The translations under genes and the position numbers were made by a program. Below are positions 1 through 11,266 of a stretch of DNA of 64,000 nucleotides, piece after piece. Origin of the DNA: Dipteronia dyeriana (lineage: Eukaryota > Streptophyta > Magnoliopsida > Sapindales > Sapindaceae); NCBI GenBank assembly GCA_032871835.1, contig CM065300.1:64677192-64741191 (forward strand), read 5' to 3'. Positions within the stretch are counted from its first letter, which is position 1. Each line of letters opens with the position of its first letter. The notes under the pieces are model-generated. The model saw only the letters and a list, made by a program, of their open reading frames with translations, did no database searches and was not told where the DNA came from.

Positions 1-70
1 TGTGAATATGCATGTCTTAGAAAGAGACGACTCTCTAGGTATTCAAATATATAATTATATTGGGATGTAT

Positions 71-107
<37 letters not shown>

Positions 108-972
108 TTTATAATGTGATTTGTTATTGCTTAGTTTTGGTCCTAAAATTTCAATGTATTTTTTGTTTTGTTTTAGGATTGTAACAAGAAGGGTGATCTA
201 TCATCACTGAAATTTCTTTCTTGGTAGTTGCCGAGTTTTTTTTTTTCAATTTTATTATTGTGATAAAAAAAATCTGTTGTAATATATTCAAGTTTCGAAG
301 ACTCGAAGAGTTGAAGAATTAGAAGAAGAGAAAGTAGCAACAAAGTAACCCGAGGTAGCCCGGTCGCACCAAGGCAACAAGCGTGCGGGCGACCGAACGT
401 GCAACTACGCTTGTTATGGTGCGGCAGTGCATGCCCATGCAAGGCCTGAGCCCATGCACACACCCATGGTGTGGAAGCAAGGGTTTTGCACACGGGTCAA
501 CCGCACAAGGCCTCAGGCTCGTAAGTACCCGAACATGAGACCTTTGGACGGATGACCGCTTGAAGACTTGTTCGCCAAGTTAGGGTTAGAGTTTTTGTAT
601 TTCGAAACAAATAATTTACTTGCTTTTCTAGGATGGACCAAAATTATGGCTATTTACTTTTCTGTAAATATTGCAATGTTTGTCATTGTTTGATAACATG
701 TCATATAGAATATGAGTGCTGCTTATATCTGTTTTGGTATGAACATGTATTGAATGGTTTAGGTATCTAAATTGAAATCTAGATAAATTGGTAAATCATT
801 ATATGAAATTCAGTCATATGCTTTAAATAATTGAACGGGGGAAGATGTTTTGGAACGCCTATGGCCTCCAAGTTTAGTTGATCTTTATATTTCGTATGAT
901 AACCCCTAAAGAGGTATCCATGAATGGAATTTAACAAGATACTTCCTTACAAGGATAGACTACACAATTGAC
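1..972 (+). mobile_element. Element E, left part: untranslated leader of a D-family copia element
   Basis: This stretch is the 5' untranslated leader between the left LTR and gag of a copia retrotransposon on the + strand. It matches the reverse complement of the leader of element D (about 25,290-26,250), including the AT microsatellite, a GC-rich block at about 350-540 and the end near 940-970. The LTR and primer site of E would lie just left of the window. The leader stops at the TTGAC target duplication (968-972) of element C and resumes at 43,862. No convincing coding sequence lies here; the two short open frames are leader noise. Confidence 0.8.
73..104. repeat. (AT)n microsatellite in the E leader
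   Basis: Sixteen AT units in a row. The same place in the D leader carries a longer AT run (26,148-26,207), so this is a variable tract inside the family leader. Confidence 0.95.
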
Positions 973-1448
973 TAAAAATACAAACACGATTAAATGCTCA
1001 AGGGTAACCTAGAGGGGGGGGGGGGGTGTGAATAGGTTAGACATATTTTTCGACTCCCTTAGAAACAAACAAAAGTTTGTCCATATAGATTGCTTATAAA
1101 AAAAATTTGAAGCTAACTAATCAATATATATATATATATAAGCATATAAGATGTGATACAAACAAACATACATAAAGCATATACCAACAATTTTGTAGTA
1201 CAGAAGTCAACTTACATATAAAGTTCTATATGTAGTATTCAAATAACAAATACAAATATAAGAGAGATAGGGATAGAGAAAAGTTGACACAAGATATAAC
1301 GTGGTAAACCTCCAAAGAGGAAACATCCACAAGTTAGCAACCACCGATAAACAAAATCCACTAGTAGAAAATAAAAGTACAATCTCTCAAGTGACCCCTT
1401 CACTTTGAAACTACCTTTCTATCCTACTCATGAATATGTCACCCTCTT

Positions 1449-1672
1449 GCTCAACATTCCGTGGCCTCACACCTCTTGTCAAGACTTCCTCGCTCACCGT
1501 TTCGGATCCTCACGACCCTAGGCAAGACTTTCTTGCTCAGCCTTTCGGATCCTCACAACCCTAGGCAAGACTTCCTTGCTTGAAATTCCGAGGTCTCCCA
1601 CCTCTTGCCAAGACTTCCATGCTCAACAACATAGGTCTCACACCTATTGCCAAGACTTCCTTCTCACAAGGC
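1449..1672. repeat. Minisatellite in C LTR (about 43-60 bp units)
   Basis: Repeated modules read roughly GCAAGACTTCCTTGCTCA followed by TCGGATCCTCACGACC. About five degenerate copies are present. Equivalent arrays lie in the other C LTR (about 39,620-39,815) and, reverse complemented, in the A-family LTRs (13,624-13,832, about 29,340-29,545 and about 43,218-43,435). Confidence 0.75.
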
Positions 1673-2283
1673 ATCTAGGTGATCATGAATACAAAACGCA
1701 AACAAGCACGCAACATAGAATGTTATGATCAACACATCCTATGAAAAATACTAGACATAAGCATGAATGCACATAACAGATGTTGTCTAGTCAATCATGC
1801 ATGTTTAATCCATCTAGATCATGTAAGATATATTCAACATTAATTACAACCTAGATACATGCATAGATTTTAAACTTGAGTCACAAGATATGCTCAATTA
1901 AAACATAATCAAGTTTAAATCTCATATACCAAACATATGCTAAAATCATGTGACAAAGTCATTTAGATTATAACAAGAGTTCTAGAGCATATTTTCTATT
2001 CATAGATTCAACAAAGCACATGAATAGCTCATAAGAACACAAACACATGTATTATTAGGAGAAATCGGCCAAAGAGAGCCTAACACATGTGAGGAATTAT
2101 TTTTTACAAAATCAATCAATCAATCAAAGATAATCAAACAGTCCTAGAATCAAAGCTAGCACAATACAATCCCAAGCATGTGAAAACATAGGCAAAATCA
2201 AAACCTAACTCAACATGTGAGATTTCAATTGAAACTCAATCTAGCTTTAAATGAGTTCAAAACTTAAATCAAAACAATCACAA

Positions 2284-2284
<1 letters not shown>

Positions 2285-2372
<88 letters not shown>
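2285..2372. repeat. (AC)n(AT)n microsatellite in C 3' LTR
   Basis: An AC run of about 68 bases passes directly into about 20 bases of AT. The same place in the other C LTR has an interrupted CA run (40,430-40,512). Confidence 0.95.
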
Positions 2373-2747
2373 TGAAGAAGAAAACCCAAGGCAATTGACC
2401 AAGTTTTAAAAGAAAACTTTGAGATAAAATCAATACATTAGTTGATTTGGTGCAGTCACATTTTTGTGAGGTTAGACTCCAAAAACGACAATAAAACTAA
2501 CTCAAACCTTCAGAGAAAAGATGGAGGATGAATAGGAAAACACTCTCAACTTTGAATCACTCAGATGGAGTTCAAATGAAGAAGTTATGGTGTTTGGAAG
2601 GTGAGAAAATTTGGGAGAAAATTCTGCACTCAAATTTTGAATCTCTTCTTAGAATGAAATGTGAGAGGGAAGAGATATATAAAGGAGAGTGAAAGAATAC
2701 AAGAAAAATGACCAAAAGGGACAAGAAGCAACCAACTTTACTTGCTA

Positions 2748-2816
2748 CCCGAGATGGCACATGGGTATCTCGGATAGCAAGCCTTCTGGCCAGAGATGGC
2801 CACGCGCCATCTCGGG
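2748..2816. repeat. Paired CCGAGATGG/CCATCTCGG inverted repeats in C LTR
   Basis: CCCGAGATGGC at 2,748 is followed by a degenerate TATCTCGG, then GAGATGGC and GCCATCTCGGG ending at 2,816. The arms could fold into two short hairpins. The same module occurs in all LTRs of the A/C group in this window. Confidence 0.75.
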
Positions 2817-3534
2817 AAAGAAGAGCTTGGAGTTGTCTTTTTTTCCTCAACCTCCTTTCACGTTCTTTGACCGTTCTCCGGCCTCCGAACTCAAAATTCA
2901 AATTCGTTTACGGATTACAAACCGTAACTCTCTCACGGACATGGGCATATAAGATACTCAACCCAGAAAAAAAGGATTCGACTCAATATATGAAGACGAA
3001 GATAATGTACACAACATGACTAGAAAGTATCATATCTTTCGACTTAGAACTTGAAATTTAAAGTATGAGTAACCAAAGTGTTTGGAACTCAATCAAGAAT
3101 GATTTAAAGCTAAAATCAAGTCCAATATCCAATTTTTACAAACATATTCACATACAAACACAATTCACACTAGAATGCAAACTACACAGAGAGAGTCTCC
3201 AATCATGTATTTTTCAAGACATGTTATTTTCATACCAATGCATGAGCATTCGACTTCAAGTGTGAGAATGTGTTATAAATGGTGCACAACGATACAGGGA
3301 TACAAATGTATGATATGTGTGTGTGTGCCTAAGCCTTGTAAGAGAAAGATAAGGTATTAATATACCTTTGTAGAACCATATAGAATCCTTTTTCTTTGAA
3401 GACTTTGAACTTGCTTTGATTTGTTGTTCCTTTGTCTTTGAAGCTTGAATCATCATGAACCTAAACAACTAAATCATTATAAGTAAACATCATTTTGATA
3501 TGGAATTAATGCCAACATAATCTAAAACCTAACA

Positions 3535-3549
3535 ACCTTCCCCTTTGGC
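3535..3549 (-). promoter_or_regulatory. Polypurine tract of element C
   Basis: On the minus strand the sequence is TGCCAAAGGGGAAGG directly before the LTR start TGTTAGG. This is the expected plus-strand priming site of an LTR retrotransposon. Confidence 0.75.
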
Positions 3550-3993
3550 AAAAAAACACCTATACATTTACTACAAATATAAAAATGAAGATAGGTCACA
3601 AAATCACTCTCTCACATTACAATGAGTAAGATTCCTAGAACTAATCTTCATCAACTCTTGAACTTCATCTTTATCTTCTCTTGAAGCAACCTACAAATCA
3701 TCTCAAAGCACAATGCATATACAAGAGAAAAACAACAAATGGCAACATATAATATGGATAAGAATATACAATTAAAGTCCACAAATATATGTATCTCCCC
3801 CTCAATAAATACCAAATCACAATTTTTTTTAACCAAATCTTGAAACTAATTATTACATGCCATTAAGCTCAAAAGTTCAAAAGTTCACAAAAACAACATA
3901 AAAAGAAACTAAGCAACTAGCATTTACTCTTTCTACCCTTTTTGAAATGAAATGATGCCAAAAAGTTAAGAAATGTACCTCAAAGCTCAAATA
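3550..3993 (-). other. C internal non-coding region between accessory frame and 3' LTR
   Basis: AT-rich sequence without a convincing frame. A second purine-rich stretch (about 3,797-3,812, minus strand TATTGAGGGGGAGATA) resembles a further polypurine tract, and a similar one occurs at about 35,668-35,686. Nothing else is recognisable. Confidence 0.5.
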
Positions 3994-4779
3994 CTAGCCA
4001 CTTGTTCCACCAAAGAAAGTCGTGTGAGTAGTCGATCTAACATAATGCTTGAGTGGTGGTCTTGAGCTTGAGGCAAAGCACTCCTCCAACTCTTTAATTC
4101 TAGCATCTTGTTGAACAACTATTGCACTAAGTTTTATCAACCTTCTCCTTCAATTGTATAGCCCAATCCAGAAGAATATTTGTGCTAATCACATGACTAT
4201 CACCTTGAGAACTACTAAATAGTCTAAAAGTATCACAAGTCTTACCCTTATTCTTATAGGACATGTAAGACACACGTTTATCACAATACTTTTCCAATGG
4301 TTGAACTAACACATCATCTTCTCTACTCTTAATCCCACGAGCTAAACACAATGAAGTAATAAACCCTGTAATGCAAGCTTTTTATCACCTCTAGTAGAGA
4401 AAGCCACACCATCAATGTAATACATGAGAAGATCTCTAAGGTTTATTGGTTGATTTGTTACCAAGGCATACACTATTTTGATATTGTCCTTATTCAACTC
4501 GGTTGAATTTAAAGATCCAATAATGTTAGTGCAAATGAATAGATGCCAAAATGCACTAGCCTTAGTTAATTCATGTTGACTAATGTATGCCCTATTTTTC
4601 CACTCAAAGGAAGCATTGTCACAAAGAGTTCTACCCATGATATTTAGATTCTCAATAATATCCATATCAAGAAAATTAGAATCTATATCATTAGATAGCC
4701 CAAGAAACTTATTAATGTTCTTCGGGTTAACTCTAAACACAATACCCCTTACTCCCATCAATGCATCTAATAAGGTGGT
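3994..4779 (-). pseudogene. C-terminal part of the accessory protein of element C (putative plant transposon protein type), split by element B
   Basis: Minus-strand reading from 4,779 gives a frame with VRGIVFRVNPKNINKFLGL, then conserved blocks typical of the plant transposon protein domain: a K-A-FWHLFI-T region, IVYALVTNQPINLRDLL, and DGVAFSTRGDKK. A frameshift near 4,345-4,360 moves it into a second frame (CLARGIKSREDDVLVQPLEK). A further frameshift near 4,130 leads to a helical tail with a stop at 3,994-3,996. The N-terminal part lies at 35,154-35,434, beyond B, and B plus one copy of its duplicated site interrupts the codon series in frame. The function of this family is not known. Its position downstream of where pol would be is the env-like position of some plant retroelements, but no signal peptide or membrane segment is visible. 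The family assignment is from motif recall and is moderately sure; membership in one gene across the insertion is quite sure. Confidence 0.7.
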
Positions 4780-6395
4780 TGATAACTCCCATTTCTACAC
4801 TCGGTGTAGCCTCCATATACTATCAATTGCACTCATTCCTGAGTAAAAATCGATTATTTTATTGTGTAATAAACTTGTGCAGATTCCTTAACAATCCCAG
4901 GGTAATAGTACGAAACTGAGAAAAGTTGGGGCCAAAACGGAAGAAGTGAAGAATCAAAAGGTCAAGGCTGGTGCAGATGAAGCGACCAGCGCCAGTCACC
5001 AGCGTAAGATATCAGTGGTTTGGCACTGGTGAAGTTCCACTCCATCAACGCCACCCTCACCAGCGTACAATATCAGTGGTGCTGCACTGGTGAAGCGCCA
5101 CTCGACTAGTGCCACCCTCACCAGTGCACGATATCAGTGATAATGCACTGGTGAAGAGCCACTCGACCAGCGCAACACTAGTACAACTGTCCAACTCAGC
5201 AGAACTTCTTGGGTTTCGTGCCTCACTCATAAACATATAAATATCCCTTATTGAGCTATTCTTGGCACCTCTTGCACGACCTTTAAGGTTCAACTCCTCC
5301 CATTACAATCCAAAACTTCCAAGACACCACCTTTCACTCAAATCCTTCATCTTTCACCCAAATCTTTCACCAATTCACTTCACCAAACCTCTAATCCATC
5401 ATCCAAACTTCACATCTACTCTACCAAACACCAAACACACAATCTTCCTACCATTTCCCACCTTAAAAACCTAACCTTGGAGCATAGAGGGGAGCATCAA
5501 GAGAATGAGCAAGTCAAGCACATTCAACCAACCAAGAGAGAGAACATCTACACTTAGTTTATTCTTAGCCTTTCTCTCTTTCATTTAGCACTTGTATTTG
5601 ATTATGGCTTGTATGAAAATCACATCTTTTGTAGCAATTTCTTCTATTATGAACTAAACTCATCTTGGCTAAGGCCAAGATGAAGCCTTTACCATGATTT
5701 ACTAATAAAGACCACCACTTTATTCATATTGCTTGTGTTTATGTATATGTATTTCATGCATTAATTAACATTGAGTGTCTAGCTAGCATTTGATGTGTCT
5801 TTGGTTGTTGTGTGATGTACCGAGAGGAGAAGCACATAACGTGCTCGATGAAATGCATGATAGAAATCTAGTAAGGTAGAAATACTCAAGACTAGTCTAT
5901 AGGACTCACTTAGTGAACTACCAAGCATAATGAACTTGTGTGTATTTTGGATGACCATCGAGAGATAGGTTATTGGTGCATATAATTGTTGTTTCTATTA
6001 CTTGAGAGAGAGTAGAGACTAATAGAGGGTGTCACGAGTCTACATTCACATTTGCATAATTTATTCTTAATGGTGTGTCTATAAATTGGTGATGATTGGC
6101 TAGGTTGATTCAAGGTCTTAGCCTAAATTCCTAATAGTAATACAATCACTTGTTTGTTTGTGACTTTGCCCTGTTTGCATATTTGTTAAGTTTCATTATT
6201 TGCACTATAGGAGTAGTTTATATTTAAATAGTGCTAGTAGTCTAATTGAATCATCAAATATTTGCTTGTCTAAATAATAGTTTAATCAATCAATTGTGGT
6301 AATCAATTCATCAATTGTCATTGAATGAATCTTGTTTATCATTGTGCTACTCCTATGGCTTCGTACTATTACAAGTGCTCATTTAGGAGTGATCA
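4780..6395 (+). repeat. 5' LTR of element B
   Basis: 1,616 bp, TG to CA, closely similar to 33,528-35,153. It contains the 61-bp minisatellite (4,978-5,178), then a pyrimidine-rich stretch near 5,300-5,470, and ends 5 bases before the primer binding site. The short open frames in it are not conserved genes. Confidence 0.92.
4978..5178. repeat. 61-bp minisatellite in B 5' LTR
   Basis: Units start with GAAG at 4,978, 5,031, 5,092 and 5,153, so the two complete units are exactly 61 bp. Each carries CACTCGACCAGCGCC and ACCAGCGCACGATATCAGTG variants and ends in GCACTGGT, giving repeated ACCAGCGC/GCGCTGGT complementary words. The matching array in the 3' LTR is 33,728-33,935. Confidence 0.85.
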
Positions 6396-6400
6396 ATTTT

Positions 6401-6420
6401 TGGCACCGCTTCCTGGGATT
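6401..6420 (+). promoter_or_regulatory. Primer binding site of element B
   Basis: TGGCACCGCTTCCTGGGATT lies 5 bases after the LTR end. It looks like a decayed form of the tRNA-complementary primer site common in Athila and Tat elements, where the CpG of TGGCGCCG has become CA. Confidence 0.75.
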
Positions 6421-6516
6421 GAGCGGTTTATTAATTTCACTACTAGTTGATTTATTACTAATTTAGACCTGTTACTTTGTGTTCATTTTCTTGTGATTAT
6501 AGGCGGTTGCTCTTGT

Positions 6517-8257
6517 ATGCATCATAGTACAAGGCACAACAATTTACAAGATTTGAGGTTCAATTCGGATATTGAGGGAACGGCCAGGAGAAATAGAAGG
6601 ATTCAAAGACTAGCCATGGAAGAAGGATTGAGGGATCAGGATCCCGTACTAGCTGTAACCCGAGGGGGGTAAAATGAGCAAAACGAAGAAGATGATAGGG
6701 CCATGAGAGATTATGTGATGCCAAGGGTAGATCCAAACATATCGCTAATTCAACTCCCGATGATAGCCGTGAACAACTTTGAGATCAAATCCCATGTCTT
6801 TCAAATGTTGACAATGATGGGACAATTTGGTGGTTTACCTAGTGAAGACCCCAATGGGCATTTGAGGAATTTTGACCAGATTTGCTCAACATTTAAGATC
6901 AACGGGGCTACGGACAATACAATTCGGTTGAGGATCTTCCCTTTCTCATTAAAGGACTGAGCTAAGGCTTGGTATGATTCATTAGCACCAGGATCGATCA
7001 CTAAGTGGGATGAGTTGGCCCAAGCATTCCTAAGCAAGTACTTCCCTCCCGGAAAGAAGACACAATTGATGAATGAAATTCATGAATTCTCCCAATTCGA
7101 ATCAGAATCCTTGTATGAAGCATGAGAGAGATACAAGGAGTTATTGAGGAAATGTCCATGTCATGGGAGGCCGAAAAGGTCAATTATAGAGAAATTCTAT
7201 CGGTGTCTGAACTTAACCATTCACCAATTTATGGATGCTTCGGTGGGTGGTTCTTTGATGAACAAGTCAATGGATGCAACCTATGTTTTAATTAAAGAAA
7301 TGTCAGTTGCAAATAACTATTGGGGGGATGACTGAAAGGTACCAAAGAATGCACTCGGTCTGGTGACAGTTGATCAAATGACTGCAATACAAGCTCAAAT
7401 AGAGGCTTTGTCCAACAAAGTTAGCAAATTGGCAAGCTCTAGTGCTGCCCAAGTGAGTATGGTGAATTGTGATTAGTGTTCGGGGCCATATGCAAGTGTA
7501 GATTGCCAAGCGGGAAACCCATTTGCAAACGGACCCACGAAGCAAGTCTCCTTTGTGAACTACAACAAAATTTTTCCCTCCACAACTCCAACAACCAAAA
7601 CCTAACCCAAATAATAACCCTTATTCCAACACCTACAATCCCGGGTGGAGAAATCACCCTAAGTTTTCGTGGAAAGACAATATACAACCCCAACAACACC
7701 AACCAACTTTCAAACCACCCAGATTCACCATACCACAACAAGCCCCTCCTAATCAACAACCCTACTTCCAAAATCAACCCCACCAACATCTAACCAAGAG
7801 AAAGCTGACAATTGAAGACTTCTTGTCCAAGTACATGGTCAAGCTTGATAACAGAATGGAAACCCAAGACTTGGCATTAAAGAAACTCGATACCAAAGTT
7901 GATCAAATTGCACAACATTCACAAGCCACAATTCAAAATCTTGAAGCACAAATTGGTCAATTGGCAAGAGAGTCTCAAGTTTGCCAACAAGGAACCTTGC
8001 CAAGTGACACGGTGGTTAATCCCAAGGAGCGATGCAAGGCAATCAATTTGAGAAGTGGTAAGGAAGTTGAGCTTCCTAAAGACTTTGGGAAAAGAAAAGA
8101 AGTTGTGGTTGAAGACGAAGAGATGTTTGAAGACCCATTGGTGGAGGAGAACCAAGTTAATGTGCTCCCAAATACTTCTCATGATTTATCTCTACCACCA
8201 CAAGTGAAGGCATATGTAACTCCCATTCCCTATGCTCAATATTTTGCAAATTCTTAG
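6517..8257 (+). pseudogene. gag: Athila-type gag of element B, broken
   Basis: Gag is the structural protein that packages element RNA. An ATG at 6,517 opens a basic N-terminus with a stop at 6,670. The frame then carries the Athila gag core at 6,703-6,957, with blocks FEIKSHVFQM, QFGGLPSEDPNGHLRNF and IRLRIFPFSLKD. A stop after KD and another near 7,123 interrupt the continuation (AKAWYDSLAPGSITKWDELAQ, then SLYEA). The next preserved piece (7,144-7,335) has GGSLMNKSMDATYVLIKEM. After a frame-disturbed, asparagine- and proline-rich stretch (7,476-7,790), the C-terminal part at 7,823-8,257 is a charged helical segment (NLEAQIGQLARESQ) ending in the conserved AINLRSGKEVE block. Recognition is confident; the gene cannot make a full protein. 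Confidence 0.85.
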
Positions 8258-9986
8258 AGATTTTCAAGAAGCTTCATATCAATATCCCATTCACCGAAGC
8301 CTCGGTGCAAATGCCTAAGTTTACCAAGTTTTTGAAGGAGCTCTTGGCAAACAAGAAGAAATTGGAGGATTTTAAAATGGTGCCTCTAAATGAAGAGTAT
8401 AGTGCAATACTACAAAATAAGTTGCCTCCATAATTGTAAGATCCCGAAAGTTCACCATTCCATGCACTATTGGTACATCGAAGTTCGGGAAGACATTGAT
8501 CTACTCTGGAGCAAGTATCAATTTGATGCCCTTTTCAGTGTTTGAAAAGTGGAATGTTGGAGAGGTAAAACCTACACACATGACACTACAATTGGTGGAT
8601 CGATCACTCAAACACCTAAGAGGGGTCTTGGATGATGTATTAGTGAAAGTGGAGAGTTTGTGCTTCCCCGTAGACTTTGTTATCCTTGAGATGGAAGAAG
8701 ATGTTGAGATTCCATTGCTTTTGGGAAGACCATTCTTAAATACGATGGGTGTTTTAATTGGTTTGAAGGATGAAAAAATGACTTTGCAGGTTGGGGAAGA
8801 CAAGTTTGAATTTGACTTGAGGAAATCCATGAAAATGCCTAGAGAGGCCGAGAGTTGTTAAAGAATTGAAGTGGTGGATCCCATGATTCGAGAGTATTTG
8901 TAAAAGGAGAGTCCTAAAGATCCTTTAGAGGCTTACATTGTGCATTGTGTAAGTGAAAATGATGCGGATACGGACATAGCAGAGTGTGCTTTGCACTTGA
9001 GCTCTCTACCCTTGAAGAGTTTGAGAAATAGGAACCATTTTGAAGAACTAAGAATTGGGAAGCCAAAGCTACCCCCATCCATTGAGAAACTGCCCCAACT
9101 AGAGTTGAAGTAACTACCCTCTCACTTGAGCTATGCCTTTTTAGGAGAATCACCTTCACTTCCGGCTATCATTTCGGATTCTTTAAAAAGACTTGAAGAA
9201 GAGAGGTTGCTAAGAGTTTTAAGAGATCATAAGAGGGCAATTGGGTGGTCCATCTCGGATATAAGAGGTATTAGTTTGACTTTTTTCATGCATAAAATAT
9301 TAATGGAAGAAGATCACAAGCCCTCGGTGGAGCATTAATGAAGGCTAAATCCTAACATGCAAGAAGTTGTTAGAGCGGAGGTTTTGAAACTACTAGATAC
9401 GGGTATTATCTATCCAATTTTGGTTAGTAAATGTGTTAGTTCAGTGCAAGTAGTCCCAAAGAAGGGAGGAATGACGATGGTTCCAAATGAAAACAATGAC
9501 TTGGTCCCTCAAAGAACCGTCACCGGGTGGAGAGTATGTATAGACTATCGAAAGTTGAATAATACCAATCGAAAGGACCATTTCCCATTCCCGTTCGTAA
9601 ATCAAATGTTGGAGAGGTTGGCCGGTCATGACTACTATTGTTTCCTTGTTGGGTATTCCATCTACAACCAAATCTCTATTACTCCCGAAGACCAAGAGAA
9701 GACCACTTTTACTTGTCCCTATAGCACATTTGCATATAGAAGAATTCCATTTGGGTTATGCAATACACTGACCACTTTCCAACGGTTCATGGTAGCAATA
9801 TTCTCATATATGGTAGAGAGGTTTATAGAAGTGTTCATGGATGACTTCTCAGTTTTTGAATCCTCTTTTGATAATTGTTTGAAGAACTTGGGACTAGTTT
9901 TGCAACGGTGTGAAGAAAGCAATTTGATATCAAACCCCATCAATGAGCACTTTCCAGATGAGCATTTATTAGAGTCCAAGAATTAA
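8258..9986 (+). pseudogene. pol: Protease and reverse transcriptase of element B, broken; RNase H missing
   Basis: One reading frame with several stops runs through this interval. The aspartic protease (8,496-8,861) shows SGASINLMPFSVF and PLLLGRPFL, but the expected catalytic Asp before SGAS is Tyr (MIYSGAS). A linker follows with stops near 8,900, 9,110 and 9,336. Reverse transcriptase (9,357-9,986) begins MQEVVRAEVLKLLDTGIIYP and keeps VPKKGGMT, VTGWRVCIDYRKLN, the FAYRRIPFGLCN block and the active-site box FMDDFSV. The domain ends after about 209 residues at LISNPINEHF. The next recognisable sequence, at 9,986, is already the linker before integrase, so the RNase H domain is absent. In the Athila family RNase H would lie here. 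Confidence 0.87.
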
Positions 9987-11266
9987 TGATTTTTTGGTTT
10001 ACCAATTTTGTGAATTATTTAGCAAGTGAGGTCATGCCGGTAGAGATGACTTTCCACCAAAAGAGGAAGTTCCTTTCCGATGCAAACTCATACTTATGGG
10101 ATGAGCCACTCCTTTTCTGGGTTTGTTGTGATGGACTCATTCGAAGATGTGTACCTGAGGAAGAGATAAGGGATATCCTCATACATTTCCAGTCTAAGGA
10201 GTGTGGGAGGTCACTTTGGAGCAATTAGAACCACAAGGAAGGTCCTCAAATCAGGATTTTATTGGCATACAGTATTTCGAGATGAAAGGAGTTTTGTGGA
10301 AGCATGTGACCGTTGCCAAAGGACCGAAAATATTAGCAAGAGGAATGAGATGCCACTCGATGTAATGCTTGAAGAGGAATTGTTTGATATATGAGGTGTT
10401 GATTTCATAGTGCCATTTCCAAGCTCTTATGGTAACCACTATATTTTAGTGGCGGTGGACTACGTGTCGAAGTGGGTGGAAGATATAGCCACACCCAAGA
10501 ATGATACCAATGTGGTCACCAAATTCCTAAAGAAGAACATCTTCACAAGATTTGGTACTCCAAGAGCGATCATTATTGATGGAGGCTCTCATTTTTGTAA
10601 CAAGTTGTTTGAAACTTTATTGAAGAAAAATGGTGTGAAGCATTGGATCACTACCCCTTACCATCCGTAAGCAATTGGTCGAATCAGGAAATCAAAAGCA
10701 TTTTAGAGAAGACGGTGAGAAACCGGTGAAAAGATTGGGCTAAGAGACTTGATGATGCTCTTTGGGCGTATAGTACGACTTTCAAAACCCCGTTAGGCAT
10801 GTCTTCGTATAAGCTTGTCTACGGTAAGACATGTCACCTTTCGATTGAACTTGAACACAAGGCATATTGGGCAATCAAAAAGTTGAATTTTGATATGCAA
10901 GCGGTAGGAGAGAAGAGATTGTTCCAACTCAATGAACTTGATGAGATTCGGCTTGAGGCGTATGCAAATGCCCGAATATACAAGGAGAAGACCAAGAAGT
11001 GGCATGATAGAAGAATTGTGGAGAAAAACTTTCAAGTGGGGAATCAACTTCTCCTTTTCAACTCAAGACTCTGTTTATTTCCTAGGAAGCTCAAAAGTCG
11101 GTGGACAGGTCCTTATACCATCACTCAAGTGTTTCCATACGGAACCGTGGAAATTGAAAATGGAGCAAAGGAGAGGTTCAAAGTGAAAGGGCAAAGACTA
11201 AAGCTTTATTGGGAGAATGCTTTGGAGGAGCTGAAGGAGACGGTTCTTCTCAAAAAACCCGCTTGA
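9987..11266 (+). pseudogene. pol: Athila-type integrase of element B, broken
   Basis: Integrase inserts element DNA into the chromosome. The N-terminal part (9,986-10,394, across two frames) includes RRCVPEEEIRDIL and a zinc-binding region with CDRCQRTENISKRNEMP. A TGA at about 10,392-10,394 sits where the family has Trp, just before VDFIVPFPSSYGNHYILVAV with the first catalytic Asp. The second Asp is in IIDGGSHFCN. After TPYHP (10,668) a stop and frame change destroy the stretch that should hold the catalytic Glu. The C-terminal part (10,799-11,266) is well kept: YKLVYGKTCHLSIELEHKAYWAIKKLNFD, KIYKE-like KKWHDR, and the GNQLLLFNSRL to KSRWTGPY DNA-binding region, ending RLKLYWENA. Confidence 0.87.

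Larger units (their letters stand above)
973..3534 (-). repeat. 3' LTR of element C
   Basis: Read on the minus strand it begins TGTTAGGTTTTAGATTATG and ends in GTGTTTGTATTTTTA. Its partner is 39,145-43,861. It holds, in plus-strand order, a G run (1,014-1,026), a short-period minisatellite (1,449-1,672), an AC/AT microsatellite (2,285-2,372) and paired inverted repeats (2,748-2,816). The start and layout resemble the LTR of element A, so C and A belong to one lineage. Confidence 0.88.

Noticed and set aside
173..493. Minus-strand frame in the E leader
   Set aside because: It is not kept in the leaders of D and G and runs against the element.
2572..2901. Minus-strand frame with a hydrophobic run in the C LTR
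   Set aside because: The partner LTR (40,793-41,047) has a different frame structure, and the stretch overlaps the inverted-repeat module.
4978..5178. Spaced direct repeats reminiscent of a CRISPR array
   Set aside because: The units are contiguous 61-bp tandem copies with no unique spacers, inside a plant LTR, and are repeated in the partner LTR.
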